A stretch of DNA of 64,000 nt, taken from Archegozetes longisetosus (taxonomy: Eukaryota; Arthropoda; Arachnida; Sarcoptiformes; Trhypochthoniidae). The stretch spans positions 6,850,238 through 6,914,237 of the forward strand of contig JAEMBT020000008.1 in assembly GCA_018873245.2 (NCBI GenBank), in the 5' to 3' direction. Shown one piece after another: positions 12,690 to 23,505 of the stretch (its first letter is position 1; each line of letters starts with the position of its first letter). Under the pieces are notes generated by a model. That model did not search any database. It worked only from the letters and a program-made list of their open reading frames with translations, and was not told the DNA's origin. The translations under genes and the position numbers were made by a program.

Positions 12690-12856
12690 TTTAACTGATA
12701 AATAAAAGTCTGTGTAATGTTACAAAAACTTGTTTGCAATTTTAATTGATGATAAAATGTTTTCTTACGAGTTATATGAACAGAAACCTTTCTTAAGCTG
12801 TTAAACTGAAGATATTATATTTTACAATTAATTAATGATCAGAAAATACCGAAATA

Positions 12857-15480
12857 ATGCCCAAAATGGATTTAAATAAATTCAAAGTAAGTTTTCAAAC
12901 TTACGTATTAAATGATTTTGAGATTTTTCTATAAATTTTTGAAAGAAATGGTGTAGACAAAATCTCTACTCACTATTAATAATATTAAGCGTAATCCTGG
13001 GACTTATTTTTGGCTTTATATTGAAATCTATTTGGAACATAAGTCCAGTCGTATTGACTTATATCGGACTTCCTGGAAAGTTAATAATCCGAGCATTTAT
13101 GATGACATTAGTGCCACTTATTGTGTCTTCACTTTCGACAAGTATATCTTTAAGAATTCAATTCCAGAATTTCGAATATATATTTGAATTTTTGTTTTCA
13201 GGTATAACTTCAACAAAACATGGAGGAAATAAGCGTTTAATCATAATCACTTTCTCACTATTTGTTGCCTTTTCATCATTTTGTTCAATATTTGGTGTAA
13301 CTCTCATGTATATTATTAAACCAGGTGCCAGAAATTTGGCAGATGAACATGTTTCTGATGACTATCAGGATAATAGTTTCAGTGTTAAACAGATGATTTC
13401 TAGTCAAGACGAAGCTATTCATGATGTATTTATGTGAGTATATATTACCATTTAAATGAAATTTCTCCTGAAATAAATGTCAACTCAATTGATAGGAATC
13501 TCATTCCTGATAATATCATTTCTGCAACATTTATGTCACACTACACTGCATTAGTTCCAATAAATCCAAACAACTTGACTCTTGGATATAAAAAGGTTAA
13601 CGAAAAGCATTCAAAACAAATATGTTAGGATTGTGTACATTCTCATTAATTCTTGGATTCGCTATTTCGCAATTGGAATCAAAAGCAGAAAATGTTAAGA
13701 AATTATTGGAAGAAACAAATAATATTGTTATGAAAATCATGACGACTTTGATCAAGTAAAACAAATTCATTAATTGAGATGAAAAGCTTTTTATGAAAGT
13801 TTTGGTTAATTTTCGACAGAGTTACGCCAATAGGAATGTTCTGTTGGATGTGTGTCGAAGCCATTAAAATGAAATCACCTGAAAAAGTATTGACACAACT
13901 CGGATGGTTTTTTGCAACGGCACTCATAGCATTTATGACTCACTTATTTTTGGTATATCCAGGGATTTATTTTTTGATATTACGCAGAAATCCATTCAAA
14001 TTTTATGTTAATATAATTCCAGCTGTTATATTTGCTTTTGGTTCATGTTCCAGGTTTGAATTGAATTTTATCAAATATCTTATTGTAGTGCGCTTTTAGT
14101 TATGAAATTGTATAGAAATTAGATTCTATGAAGCACGCTTAACAAAAACACTATGCTTCCACGTTCTGAGATCATAACTTGTTGTATATATAACTATTAC
14201 AAAACTCTACTGAGTATCAAATCTTTTAGTAAAAATTGAACTTATTTTCAAATTTCCTTATAAAAACTCAAGTGTGTTAGAGCTTATCTATTGAATTACA
14301 TATTATTAATAGTTAAATGTTGAACGCAAACCTTTTCTGAATTTGAATTTAAAATATTGCTTATCTTTTAGTGTATATCAATATTAAGCTTCGTAGCTGA
14401 TAGTAAGATTATATAAGAATAAGTCTACTGGTCTCAATTTAGGTATAGCTTAAATCGAAAATCATTGATTAATTATAATTTTAAGATTAGAAAAATTGGC
14501 AGTCAATAAATCACATCACTTGATTACAATTATAGAACTATTAACAGTTGAATTTATAAATTTAGATTAGGATTCTACAAGTTAGCGTAAACTTTCAATC
14601 TTCGATTCGGTTATTTTGAACGAATCAAATATCTACAATTTTCGAACCCTTTTTTCTTTAACGCCAGTAAAAGAGTCTATGATATTTTCAGAGGTTTGTT
14701 ACCTTTGAAAAGAAAAAGGGTCTAGAATCGTACGAAATTATATTATTGGCTATATTTGTAATAATTTCTTTCATTAACAGTGGCTGGTGTGTAAGATTAC
14801 TGTAAGACCCAACTATTTATAAGTAAAAATAGTTACAAATCTCTAGATAAAATTCTATGTAATTTTAAGAAATCATTTACTATTAATTTAGTGCACTTAC
14901 ACTCCCAATGACTATGAAATGTATGGAAGAGAAGAACAAATTACCAGAACCAGTGTCTAGATTTGTTCTACCACTAGGAATGACTATCCATATGAACGGT
15001 CCGGCCATGTATTACCCTATGGTTACTCTATTTGTTGCTCAAATGCATGGTTTAAATATCAGCTTTCAACTTCTAATAACTCTTTGGTAATATATCAGTC
15101 CTCAAATTGATTAAGAACTGATTCTATGAAGCAGTTCAGTTTTTTAAATTAGTCTTGTATTGTAGCTTATTCTCAGTCATAATGTCAATGGCATTTCCTG
15201 GCGCCCCATCAGGCGGTGCTTCTCTCGTCAATTCTATAACGTTTTGTGCACTCATTGGTATTGATAATCCACTCGACATCCTGGCATATATCATGGCCAT
15301 TGATTGGGTTTTGTAAGAAATCTTAAATCAAACTCAGCATAAATTTTAAAACTTTTTATTTAATTTCTCATAATTAGTGACAGAATCAGGACTATGACTA
15401 ACGTTATTGGCGATTGTTTTGTAGCAGCGATTGTGAATAAGTTATGCAGAATAGATTTCAGTAAAGCACAAGACATGTGA
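12857..15480 (+). pseudogene. SLC1/EAAT-like dicarboxylate:sodium symporter, divergent, one frameshift
   Basis: Exons inferred from splice sites and family alignment: 12857-12886, 12946-13141, 13202-13433, 13496 to about 13755, about 13821-14053, 14892-15086, 15166-15312, 15378-15480. The product would be a multi-helix membrane transporter of the glutamate/neutral amino acid (SLC1) family. TM1 is 'NLYSLLIILSVILGLIFGF'; the TM8 signature reads 'DRIRTMTNVIGD', keeping the D, R, N and D that bind substrate and sodium. The canonical NMDGT is replaced by HMNGP, and the HP2 tip reads GAPSGG. Within the fourth exon, one missing base near 13606 (the A run in 'cgaaaagc') separates 'YKKVNEK' from 'NMLGLCTFSL'. 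It is either a recent pseudogene, a sequencing indel, or a diverged paralogue. A sodium-coupled function looks doubtful from the NMDGT change. Confidence 0.8.
13142..13201 (+). other. 60-nt in-frame intron of the SLC1-like gene
   Basis: It begins gtatatc and ends ttttcag, has a length divisible by three and no stop in frame, so retention would insert 20 residues. Removing it restores the normal SLC1 spacing ('SSLSTS' followed by 'ITSTKHGGNKR'). Confidence 0.65.
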
Positions 15481-17040
15481 TCAAGCTCATTATAAAAATA
15501 AATTGAGTGCTCTAATAACCGATTGTTTATTAAAAATTTTCTATAAAATACTTATTACGGTAGTGCATTTTGACTAAAATAACTTCCAAAAACCACATTT
15601 CCGGATGGCTTTTGTAATTGTAAACAACATGTATTATGCTATTGATCACTTCGAGCACATTTCATACTAGTTGTAGATTTTCATATAAGTTGAGTGAAAC
15701 GAGCTTTCGTGGGATTAGGATTCCTAAACTGGCACTCAGTACTCTAATTAAAAATATTTTCTACTTGATCTTTATTAAGTTCAAGTCGATCGAAAGAAAT
15801 TGAAAATTTTTTCAGATTTATTAGTATAAAATTGATTATTTGGAATCTCTATTGTAGCTATAGCCTCCTGAGCCTGCAGATAGTTATAGTACTAGTAGTA
15901 CTAGTAGTAAGTGGCGATCTCTACTTTCACTTACTCACGTCAGAATACAGATTGTGAAAAAATAATTGAAACTTTACTTCAAAAATGTACGGTAGAGAAA
16001 ATAAAACAATATATATAAAGTCAAAACTGAAAAGCGAAGTAACTGCACGCATAATCACATATTACTAAGTTATAGATCTTATCAAGACTTAGTCACTCTT
16101 AAGAAGACGATTATTTATATAACAAAATTCATACAGTGCTGAGATCATGCATTTCCAACTATTTTTAATTTGACTTGTTACTAGTTTTGTTTTAATTTCT
16201 TTTATTTGAGATTATTTGTTTGAAATTACAGCTTAGATAAAGTGAATAATAATGAACTATTTGTATTTATAAGTTTCTGAATATTTTTGTGGATGGAGAT
16301 ATATTATTCGATGAGTGTTGTCAATTCAATTAAATTTTCAAATTTTCATTTGAGGATAGAAAGTTATCTAAGGAATAATTGTGATGCTAAATTTTTAGTA
16401 AAAATTGTTTCAAAAATTTAGCTAAAGTTGTTGAATGTGTAATAGCAATTACTATTGTTACGATTTTGTTGAAAAAACTTTCAATGTAATGTAGAATTTA
16501 TGGACAGATGCGAGTATAAATTTAGTTAAAGCTGAAATATTTATATTTAGTCTATTTAATTTTTCAATGTCATGCTTTGGATCTTACGATTATGTAAAAA
16601 ATAACGAAGAATTAATGCTGCAAAATCTGATAAGAAATATAAATACCGTCATAAATAGTTTTAAAAGTATTAATTCAATAAAAACTTGAATTTTTTGTGT
16701 GTTAAACTAGAAGGGAGAACCTTTTGATTATGTTGTCCAGTTTTGATTTGAACCAGATGTGGTCACCCTAACCGAACTTGCAACTTTGTCATGGGTCGAG
16801 ATTTTACTATTTTATAATACAATCAGTGTTTCAGAGATTACACGTCGTATGCTGTATTGTGAAATTTCACTCGTACTTACAAAATGCATACCTAAAACTT
16901 CTTAATCTTCACAGCAGTGACAGCTCTAACGCTTGCATATACATATTAGTCACCATATTCTTTATCATAGCTTAAATTTAAAAAATACTCAAGCTGAATA
17001 TCATATAGTTTTCCAGCTATACAACACTAAACAATGAGAT
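15481..17040. other. Intergenic stretch with a hAT-type terminus near 16771
   Basis: I see no gene. A CTAGTAGTA-type short tandem lies at about 15888-15909. At 16755-16771 the sequence 'GATGTGGTCACCCTAA' is the complement of a TTAGGGTGACCACATC terminus like that at 5691, but its partner end was not found. Confidence 0.4.
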
Positions 17041-17048
17041 ATCTCAGA

Positions 17049-17462
17049 GGTATCAGGACACTTGTTTCGTAGCCGTTTATTCGTAAGACATTTGTTCGTC
17101 TAAGATACCTCTTTCAAGATGCTTGTTCATCTGAAAATACGTTCATCTTTGATACAACACAAGTGAAATAAATACGATGTTTTAGGCAAATTCCACAATT
17201 TATTTAACGAAAATTAAAAATTAAAAGTTATAAGAATAAAAAGAATTATGAAAACTGTAATAGTGAAGAAAATAATGATAAATAAGAATTAAAGAATTAC
17301 ATACCAATGAAAAATAAAATAATTAAGTTGATTGAGATTCCAAGTTTTGGACGATTCTAATAATTGGGAGCAAATATTTTATTAGGTCGAATAGACCAAC
17401 AAATGTATTAGACGAACAAATGTCCGACGAATAAGTGTTGGACGATTAAATGTCATGGAACC
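17049..17462. mobile_element. Foldback element with iterated arms, 414 bp, 8-bp target duplication
   Basis: ATCTCAGA is duplicated exactly at 17041-17048 and 17463-17470. The termini are GGTATCAGGACAC and the complement of GGTTCCATGACAT. Each arm repeats a unit of about 14-15 nt of the type GACATTTGTTCGTC, in opposite orientation on the two sides. The centre (about 17170-17390) has no ORF. Iterated inverted arms recall Foldback/Rehavkus-type elements. The sequence shares its GGTTCCATG start with the element at 21942. Confidence 0.85.
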
Positions 17463-17665
17463 ATCTCAGAAATCGATCAGGATTATATGTCATATCACAA
17501 ATCGGAATTGAGTAATTGCACTTTGAGGTTTAATAGAGTAGGAATTTACTATGAATATACTTGTCTTTATAGAAACAACAACTTGTGAGACCGAATTGTT
17601 AAAATTTTCATAAATTAATAAAAATTAATTCAATTTAAAATAAGATAACTTATGAAGCAAGTTTC

Positions 17666-19054
17666 CTATCTTACTTCATAACCCTCCATGCGTTCAATCT
17701 GTGCCTCTCGCATTCCTTCTTCGTTTAACAGGTTGCGAACACCTGGCAAATCACGTTGAAGAGGCAATACTGTACTTCGGGTAAAATCTTTCATATCATT
17801 CCAAAAACGATTCCACATTAGTACACGGGGCCAAGATATGACTTCTCTCAATTGCGGCGAACCGCTTAAATACCGTACAATGTTATCAATTTTATGTTGT
17901 CTCATCAGCCACTGTGAATCTTTCCACAGTCCTGCTACGCCTGCCGCTAATCTTGTTCCAACAGCAGTCACCAAAGCTTTTTCACTGTATTTTAATGCAG
18001 CAACCTCCATACCTTTTTCGATTCCTTTTGCAGCCAACATTTTGCCATAACCGAATGCTCCCAGGCTCAAATACGTGGCGATTCTAGATCCACTATGAAA
18101 TAAACAATTAGCTCCGTGTATGTAAGAAAATCCGCCTTCGGTATGGGGAAGAAGCATACGATATGATATGCCTGAATGTTCGTTAAGTGTATTGATGATA
18201 TTAGGCGCACTCAAATAATTGATTATTTGTAGTCCTTGTTCTAATTTGACCCGATATCGATCAACTCTGTTCATAATTTCTTTGGATCCTGGACTCTCAA
18301 AGGTAATACATGACACTCCGATTTCCGCAGCACAAAGTTCAGCCATGATACCTCCCAAGGAGTGTCCCACGATCTTAAAGGTATAGTCTTTATAGTGTTT
18401 TTCTAGCCAAGTCGAAGTCGTAGATTTCAAAGTTGCGAGTGAAGACGGAGTCTTATCCCCCAAAATCATTAATAGTCGTTCGGTTACTTGTGTTCCAATT
18501 TGTCTTAATGATGTAATACTAATACCTGTTAACGCAGCACCGACTGCCAATTGCCCCACAAGAGGTAAAGGCACAACTTGGTTAATATTGTATAGGCCAA
18601 CAGTGATGGCAGCAATATAGAGCAGCGCTAAAACCCAGTTCTCTATTTGTGGTGCGATTTGTCGATCAAATGATTGTATCGCTTGACCAATCTCTTGGAG
18701 GTCGTAAGTACTTTCGCTATTTTCTTCCATAAATTGATGCGTCAAATGAAAATGAATACTATTCGCCAACATTTCGAGGTCCTGTTGTCCCGGAGGTACT
18801 TGAAAATTTCCAGTTAATGCGCCTGCTATCAAACTGGCATCAGTCAGCAAATTAAACAAGTTCTCTGTTCCTCGTATTGCGAGAACTAGTTCTCTGTTTG
18901 CTTCGTTGACAAACATTGCATATAGGTTTTCCCATCCGCCATTGGGTGACCAGTGGAATAACGGACTCCAGTTTTGGGGAAGCACTGCATTACCTCTGGC
19001 GAGATTGTAGCACTGCTGCGCCAAAATTGCGTATTCCACTACATTTTCTGACAT
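17666..19054 (-). CDS. Class-3 lipase-like alpha/beta hydrolase, intronless
   Basis: The 462-residue single-exon protein starts MSENVVEYAILAQQCYNLAR. The lipase hallmarks are in order: 'ELVLAIRGTENLFNLLTD' (residues 55-72, strand plus RGT oxyanion region), the nucleophile elbow GHSLGG (230-235, Ser232), 'TFESPGS' (251-257), and 'YLSAPNIINTLNEHSG' (280-295) where class-3-like lipases place the acid/His region. Two hydrophobic segments (about 140-155 and 163-182) precede the elbow. There is no clear signal peptide. The likely role is hydrolysis of acyl esters; substrate unknown. No intron is visible in about 1.4 kb, unlike the neighbouring genes, and the G+C content is clearly higher (40-50% against about 28%). 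Together with the bacterial-looking architecture this suggests horizontal acquisition. No lesions are seen, so the frame appears to be maintained. Confidence 0.82.
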   Translation of the reverse strand: MSENVVEYAILAQQCYNLARGNAVLPQNWSPLFHWSPNGGWENLYAMFVNEANRELVLAIRGTENLFNLLTDASLIAGALTGNFQVPPGQQDLEMLANSIHFHLTHQFMEENSESTYDLQEIGQAIQSFDRQIAPQIENWVLALLYIAAITVGLYNINQVVPLPLVGQLAVGAALTGISITSLRQIGTQVTERLLMILGDKTPSSLATLKSTTSTWLEKHYKDYTFKIVGHSLGGIMAELCAAEIGVSCITFESPGSKEIMNRVDRYRVKLEQGLQIINYLSAPNIINTLNEHSGISYRMLLPHTEGGFSYIHGANCLFHSGSRIATYLSLGAFGYGKMLAAKGIEKGMEVAALKYSEKALVTAVGTRLAAGVAGLWKDSQWLMRQHKIDNIVRYLSGSPQLREVISWPRVLMWNRFWNDMKDFTRSTVLPLQRDLPGVRNLLNEEGMREAQIERMEGYEVR

Positions 19055-19740
19055 TATAACAACTATATATTAATAACTTTTAAACTTACAATATGATTCA
19101 GTTCTAATATTATAACCGAATCAGAGACACAAACATAATTTTGTCTAGAAATAATTTCTAACGTAAAAGTAAATTCACGTTAAATAGTTACATCTGAATG
19201 ACAAGGAAAACAGATTGCATTCAACATGTGCAATGTTACAGTAAGGTTATGTTTTAACGATGATTAGATTACTTGTATGTGATCGTTATGGCTTATAATA
19301 AAGCTTATCAGTGTAACCTTACTCGTAAAATATATTGATATCAGTCTAAAATCCTTATTAACAAAGTTATACATTTAGTGTGAGAAGTGATATGGACAGT
19401 GGAAAAAGAGTTTTGATTTTCTGGTTCTGTTCAAAAGTTTAATGATATGTTGAAAAATTTCATTTGATAAGAACGGATTCCGTTTATTCCGTAATACTTC
19501 TAACAAGTTTCTAGTTTGTATTTTAAGATAACGACAGTGACATTATTTTTCTGAGTAAAATTAAATTCTAGTACTCATTGAATATTTTTTCAAATTTTAT
19601 TCAGATTCAAAGCAGATAAACTTTATAGTATTACAATAATGATTTTAGATACAAACTAAATGGTCTACAATGACATCAGTGCTTTGCTATACAATCTATA
19701 ATATTGAAATTTGGTTTACTTATTCAATACTACTGACAAG

Positions 19741-20221
19741 TAGTGACGTTTCACTTTCAAGTTTTTAATTTCGATTGTATTTCGATTTCGCTTTTAGGAA
19801 ATATTTTAATTTCAATTGTATCTCAATTTCACTTTTAGTATCTTTATTTGATTGCATTTCGATTTTAATTTCTTACTGGAATATTGATATAATTTTGAAT
19901 AAAAAAATTGATGACTATTGTTGAAGTATTTTCAGTACAGGCTTTTATAATGGGAAATATTTAGTAGTTCAAAATTTTTAGACAAGTTATTAAAATAGTT
20001 GTGTGTTAAGACATTCAGCATATGTCTTAAAAACACATTCATTTCTAATTTATTTTCACTCAATGATTTTGACATTCGATGCAAACACTATAGTATTTAA
20101 TTTGATTCATTTCGCTTTTTAACTATCATTTCAACTGTATTTCAATTTCGATTAATCGAAATTATTTTATTAGCTTTTCATTTCAATTTTGATTTCGCTC
20201 CTGAAAAGCGAAACTTCACTA
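19741..20221. mobile_element. hAT-like foldback MITE with iterated TTTCGATT motifs, 481 bp
   Basis: The left end TAGTGACGTTTCACTTTC pairs with the right end GAAAAGCGAAACTTCACTA. The flanks CTGACAAG (19733-19740) and CTTACAAG (20222-20229) agree at 7 of 8 positions. Inside both ends a TTTCGATT/TTTCAATT motif is repeated many times. No ORF is visible. Confidence 0.75.
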
Positions 20222-20819
20222 CTTACAAGTTAGTCTCAATAATAAATCTGATCGTCATTTGAAATACTAAAACTGAGTACAGCCCTTGAAATAAACATAA
20301 ACCATAATTTAATACAGAAAAAAATATCTTCTATCAATTTTATGCATTAATAGTTTATGATACTCGTATAAAGATTTGCACAATAACTTACCATTCAATT
20401 CATAAAGAAGAATATGATGGTTACGAAGTATGTGAATTGGTTTTTATTTGTCTTGAAGATCAATAAATAATAAATTGGATTCAGCAATTAAATTGGCTCA
20501 AAATTTTGAACTAAAGGTTTTCTTTAATGAGATAATATTGTTCAAACATTTTCAGGAAAACGCACAAAAATTACATTTATTGAAAACTGAACAAAGATTT
20601 TTTGCATACTTAAGTCTTACAATTTTAGTGGTAGTAAACAGAAGCATGCTGTAAAAATTAAAGTGAAAGAGGAACAAATGTCTGAACTTGAATACTTTGA
20701 TGACAAGTATTCTTATTTCCAAAAATTTTCTCTTGACCATTAATCTGGAAAAAGACGACTCAAAGCTTCATTTATTTTAGGTTTGTTTGTTACATAAGAA
20801 TTAATTGAAAAATTGGCTC

Positions 20820-21190
20820 TGAAAAGTGTATAGAGGAGCGATTGATTCTACTCCTAAAGAAATGTGATGAGGCGGCAAGTAAGTATTTTGGTCAGATTTG
20901 GCAAAAGTCGATTACGCAAGGAACTCAGTATTGAATAAATTTGGTATAAAGATTGTCAAACGCACACATAGTCCACTAAACATTTCCAGATTACCACCAA
21001 TTGAGAAGTTTTGGAGTCGCCTTGAGTCTAACGTTTATAAAAATGACTGAAAAGCCAAAAATTTTGAAGACTCGCATTAGACAAAAGTGCGCGAAATTTT
21101 CCAAAAGTGATAATTGACCTCACGAAGAAAATGAAGACTAATGTTCGAAAAGCGGCAGATAGTGGACCAGACTTTATATTCAACTAAAGC
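20820..21190 (+). pseudogene. Tc1/mariner (IS630-like) transposase C-terminal relic
   Basis: Conceptual translation across frames gives 'FWSDLAKVDYARNSV' followed by 'FGIKIVKRTHSPLN' and 'LPPIEKFWSRLESNVYKN'. These are the second and third catalytic blocks (D and E) of IS630/Tc1-type DDE transposases. Frameshifts and stops interrupt the frame, for example a TGA replacing a Trp codon after 'VYKND'. No terminal repeats could be assigned. Confidence 0.75.
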
Positions 21191-21941
21191 TTATTTAATG
21201 CTCCTTCAATACTATATTACTCTTTAAATAATGTTTAGTAATAAGAAAGTTAAAGTGTTCTGAATTTCGTCCAGATTTTTAATGATATAGCCTTGTATAA
21301 CTCATTAAAAATACCAAAAGTTATTTGCTTAAGATTTCTAAGTTTTTAGAAAAGAAAAATATTAAACTTTTATCAAATCTATTTTAACAATAGATGCGTC
21401 ACACCATGACTAAGTAGAAAATTTTACTTCCTTAATATCGATTTTATAATTATTTTATTATTCAAATAGACTCTTTTGTGGAATAGTTGCTTCGATGCTG
21501 TAATTATTCAGTAGAAATCTTTCGTGCGGTTGGTATATTTCTTTAGTTTATAGCTAAAAATGGATATACTTAGAGCTCAATTCTTAATAGTTTGCTGAAA
21601 TTATACGAATGAAACATATTATTTTGATAACCATGAGGTTGATTAAACTAAGGAATTACCAAAAATTATAGTACGTGGCAGTCCATGGAGTATTTCTGTG
21701 AGTAAAAATATTATTTTCAATCTGAAATGATATTCTATGGTGGTTTTCAAATCACTTGTAAATACTTCTAAATAGAATGAATTCTGTCACAATGAAAAAG
21801 AACTTTTAGATATATTGGTCGATAAAAAATTTGGAGGGTTTAATGTAACTTATAGAAAATTCCAGATGAATCCACAAATATTATTCAATACATACAGGCT
21901 AAGAAAAAATGATTTTCCCGTAGCGTAGAACAAAAACTATT

Positions 21942-22561
21942 GGTTCCATGTCAGTTGAGCTGAAGACAATTGAGCTTCGACAGTTAAGCTGGGACAATTA
22001 AGCTGAAGATAATTGAGCTTTGCGACACTTGAGCCGATGCCAGTTGAGCCTCATTTTATAAAGTCGAAATCCACTTTTATGCAGAACACAATAGTACAGC
22101 GATGTGTTGTGTACTGTCGATTGACACGACACTCCTTCAGTGAAGTTTTCAAACTATTAGTGGGTTCATAACGCAAACCAATTTTTACTGAATATTCTAG
22201 CAATTTGTTAAAGTTCACATGCACGAGCATATTTTAGTATATTTCCGATTATTAATAAGTTTATATGAAGTCTATATAAGTTGTGACCGTCAATGATTCA
22301 ATCAGTTACTCTATAAGTGACTGTTAGTACAGTCTTAATATTGATTAGCTTTTAATATATATAAAGGGCATTGTAAATTATTATTTTGAAGTTGATTGTA
22401 ATCTCGAGGTTAAAGGCGCGGTCTATGCTGAAGTCTTGTAACATTGACTATAATAAAAAAATTTAAGCTTAATTGTCAAAAGTTTAATTGTCTTAAAGCT
22501 TAAATGCCGGAGGCTCAAGTATCACAAAGCTCAATTGTAAGAGCTCAATTGACGTGCTACG
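21942..22561. mobile_element. Foldback element with about 14-nt iterons, 620 bp, 8-bp target duplication
   Basis: AAACTATT is duplicated exactly at 21934-21941 and 22562-22569. The left end GGTTCCATGTCAGTTGAGC aligns over 19 bases with the complement of the right end, CGTAGCACGTCAATTGAGC. Each arm repeats GACAATTGAGCTNN-like units about every 14-15 nt (some 5-7 per arm), inverted between sides. The middle (about 22060-22450) has no ORF. Same architecture as 17049-17462. Confidence 0.88.
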
Positions 22562-22572
22562 AAACTATTATA

Positions 22573-23185
22573 GTTAGAGCAAAATCAGTTGGATATTCTG
22601 ATTTTTCGTTAAAAATGCATTAAAAAGAGCTTATTTTAAAAGTCAGTATGAGAGCCTTGAGCTTGAATTGCAATAGTTAATCTTTCAGGATAAGTTAACA
22701 ATAATTATTCAAATAAATTAGTATTATTCTCAAATTAAATTAAAACTCCTCTCAAATGACTGAGTAAAACATCATAGGAAAAACGATTCAGTCTATCTTT
22801 TCGCAACATTCTTTTCAACCTCATCTTTAATTAATGATCCAATATATTCTGCAGGGTTGAGGTCAGGACTGTTACCTGGCCAGAAATCATTTCCCCAAAA
22901 ATTAATTCCGCTTTCATTAAGTAACTGTTCAGTGACAATGGCTTTCATACAGGGAATTAATTCATTAATTAATCCAGCCATTAATTTTCAACTTTTTTCA
23001 AATGATATCAATGAAAATAGTGCGAAATGAAAAGCGATTAAAAACGGATTGTATTAAAATTTGTTGGTTTACTAACAGAATATCGTTCGTTAAAAACGTT
23101 ACACGTTTATTAGATTTTTAAATATCAACCTTTCTAAATGTATTTTTAACGTAAAATCAGAATATCCAACCGATTTTGCTCTAAC
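22573..23185 (-). mobile_element. Deleted Tc1-like element, 613 bp, nested
   Basis: Termini GTTAGAGCAAAATCAGTTGG and the near complement at the right end; TA is duplicated at 22571-22572 and 23186-23187. The interior holds a minus-strand transposase fragment (22793-22981) including 'FWPGNSPDLNPAEYIGSLIK', the third catalytic block of Tc1-type transposases. The rest of the gene is deleted. It landed one base after the target duplication of the element at 21942, so it is the youngest layer of the nest or close to it. Confidence 0.87.
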
Positions 23186-23505
23186 TAAAATAGTTTTTGT
23201 TCTAGACTACGAGAAATTTTTTCTTACCCTGTTTGTGAGTCAATGACCAGTTTTTATTATAGAGTAAATTTTTTATTCGAATTATTTTTTAAAAATTTCT
23301 AATAGTTAATTTTTAACGAATCTGTGCCAAAAAAATAACCAATTTATACTTTTCAGAATAGTTGATTAAACTATTTCTAAATAAATCCAAACTCAGCCAG
23401 ATATAGACTTAGTTCTATCTCAAACAACAATAGAAGTTTGGTACTTTCAATTCGCAACTTCACAATGAATCAGAAGAGAAACTGAAATTATGATTTTGAG
23501 TCCTT

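Larger units (their letters stand above)
21894..23241. mobile_element. Outer palindromic element hosting two nested insertions
   Basis: The left arm begins CAGGCTAAGAAAAAATGATT (about 21898-21941) and the right arm is its near complement (about 23187-23238, ending ATTTTTTCTTACCCTG). Without the two inserted elements (21942-22561 and 22573-23185) the arms would abut at 'AAACTATTATAAAATAGTTT', giving a palindrome of about 100 bp. No target duplication is evident for this oldest layer. Confidence 0.7.
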
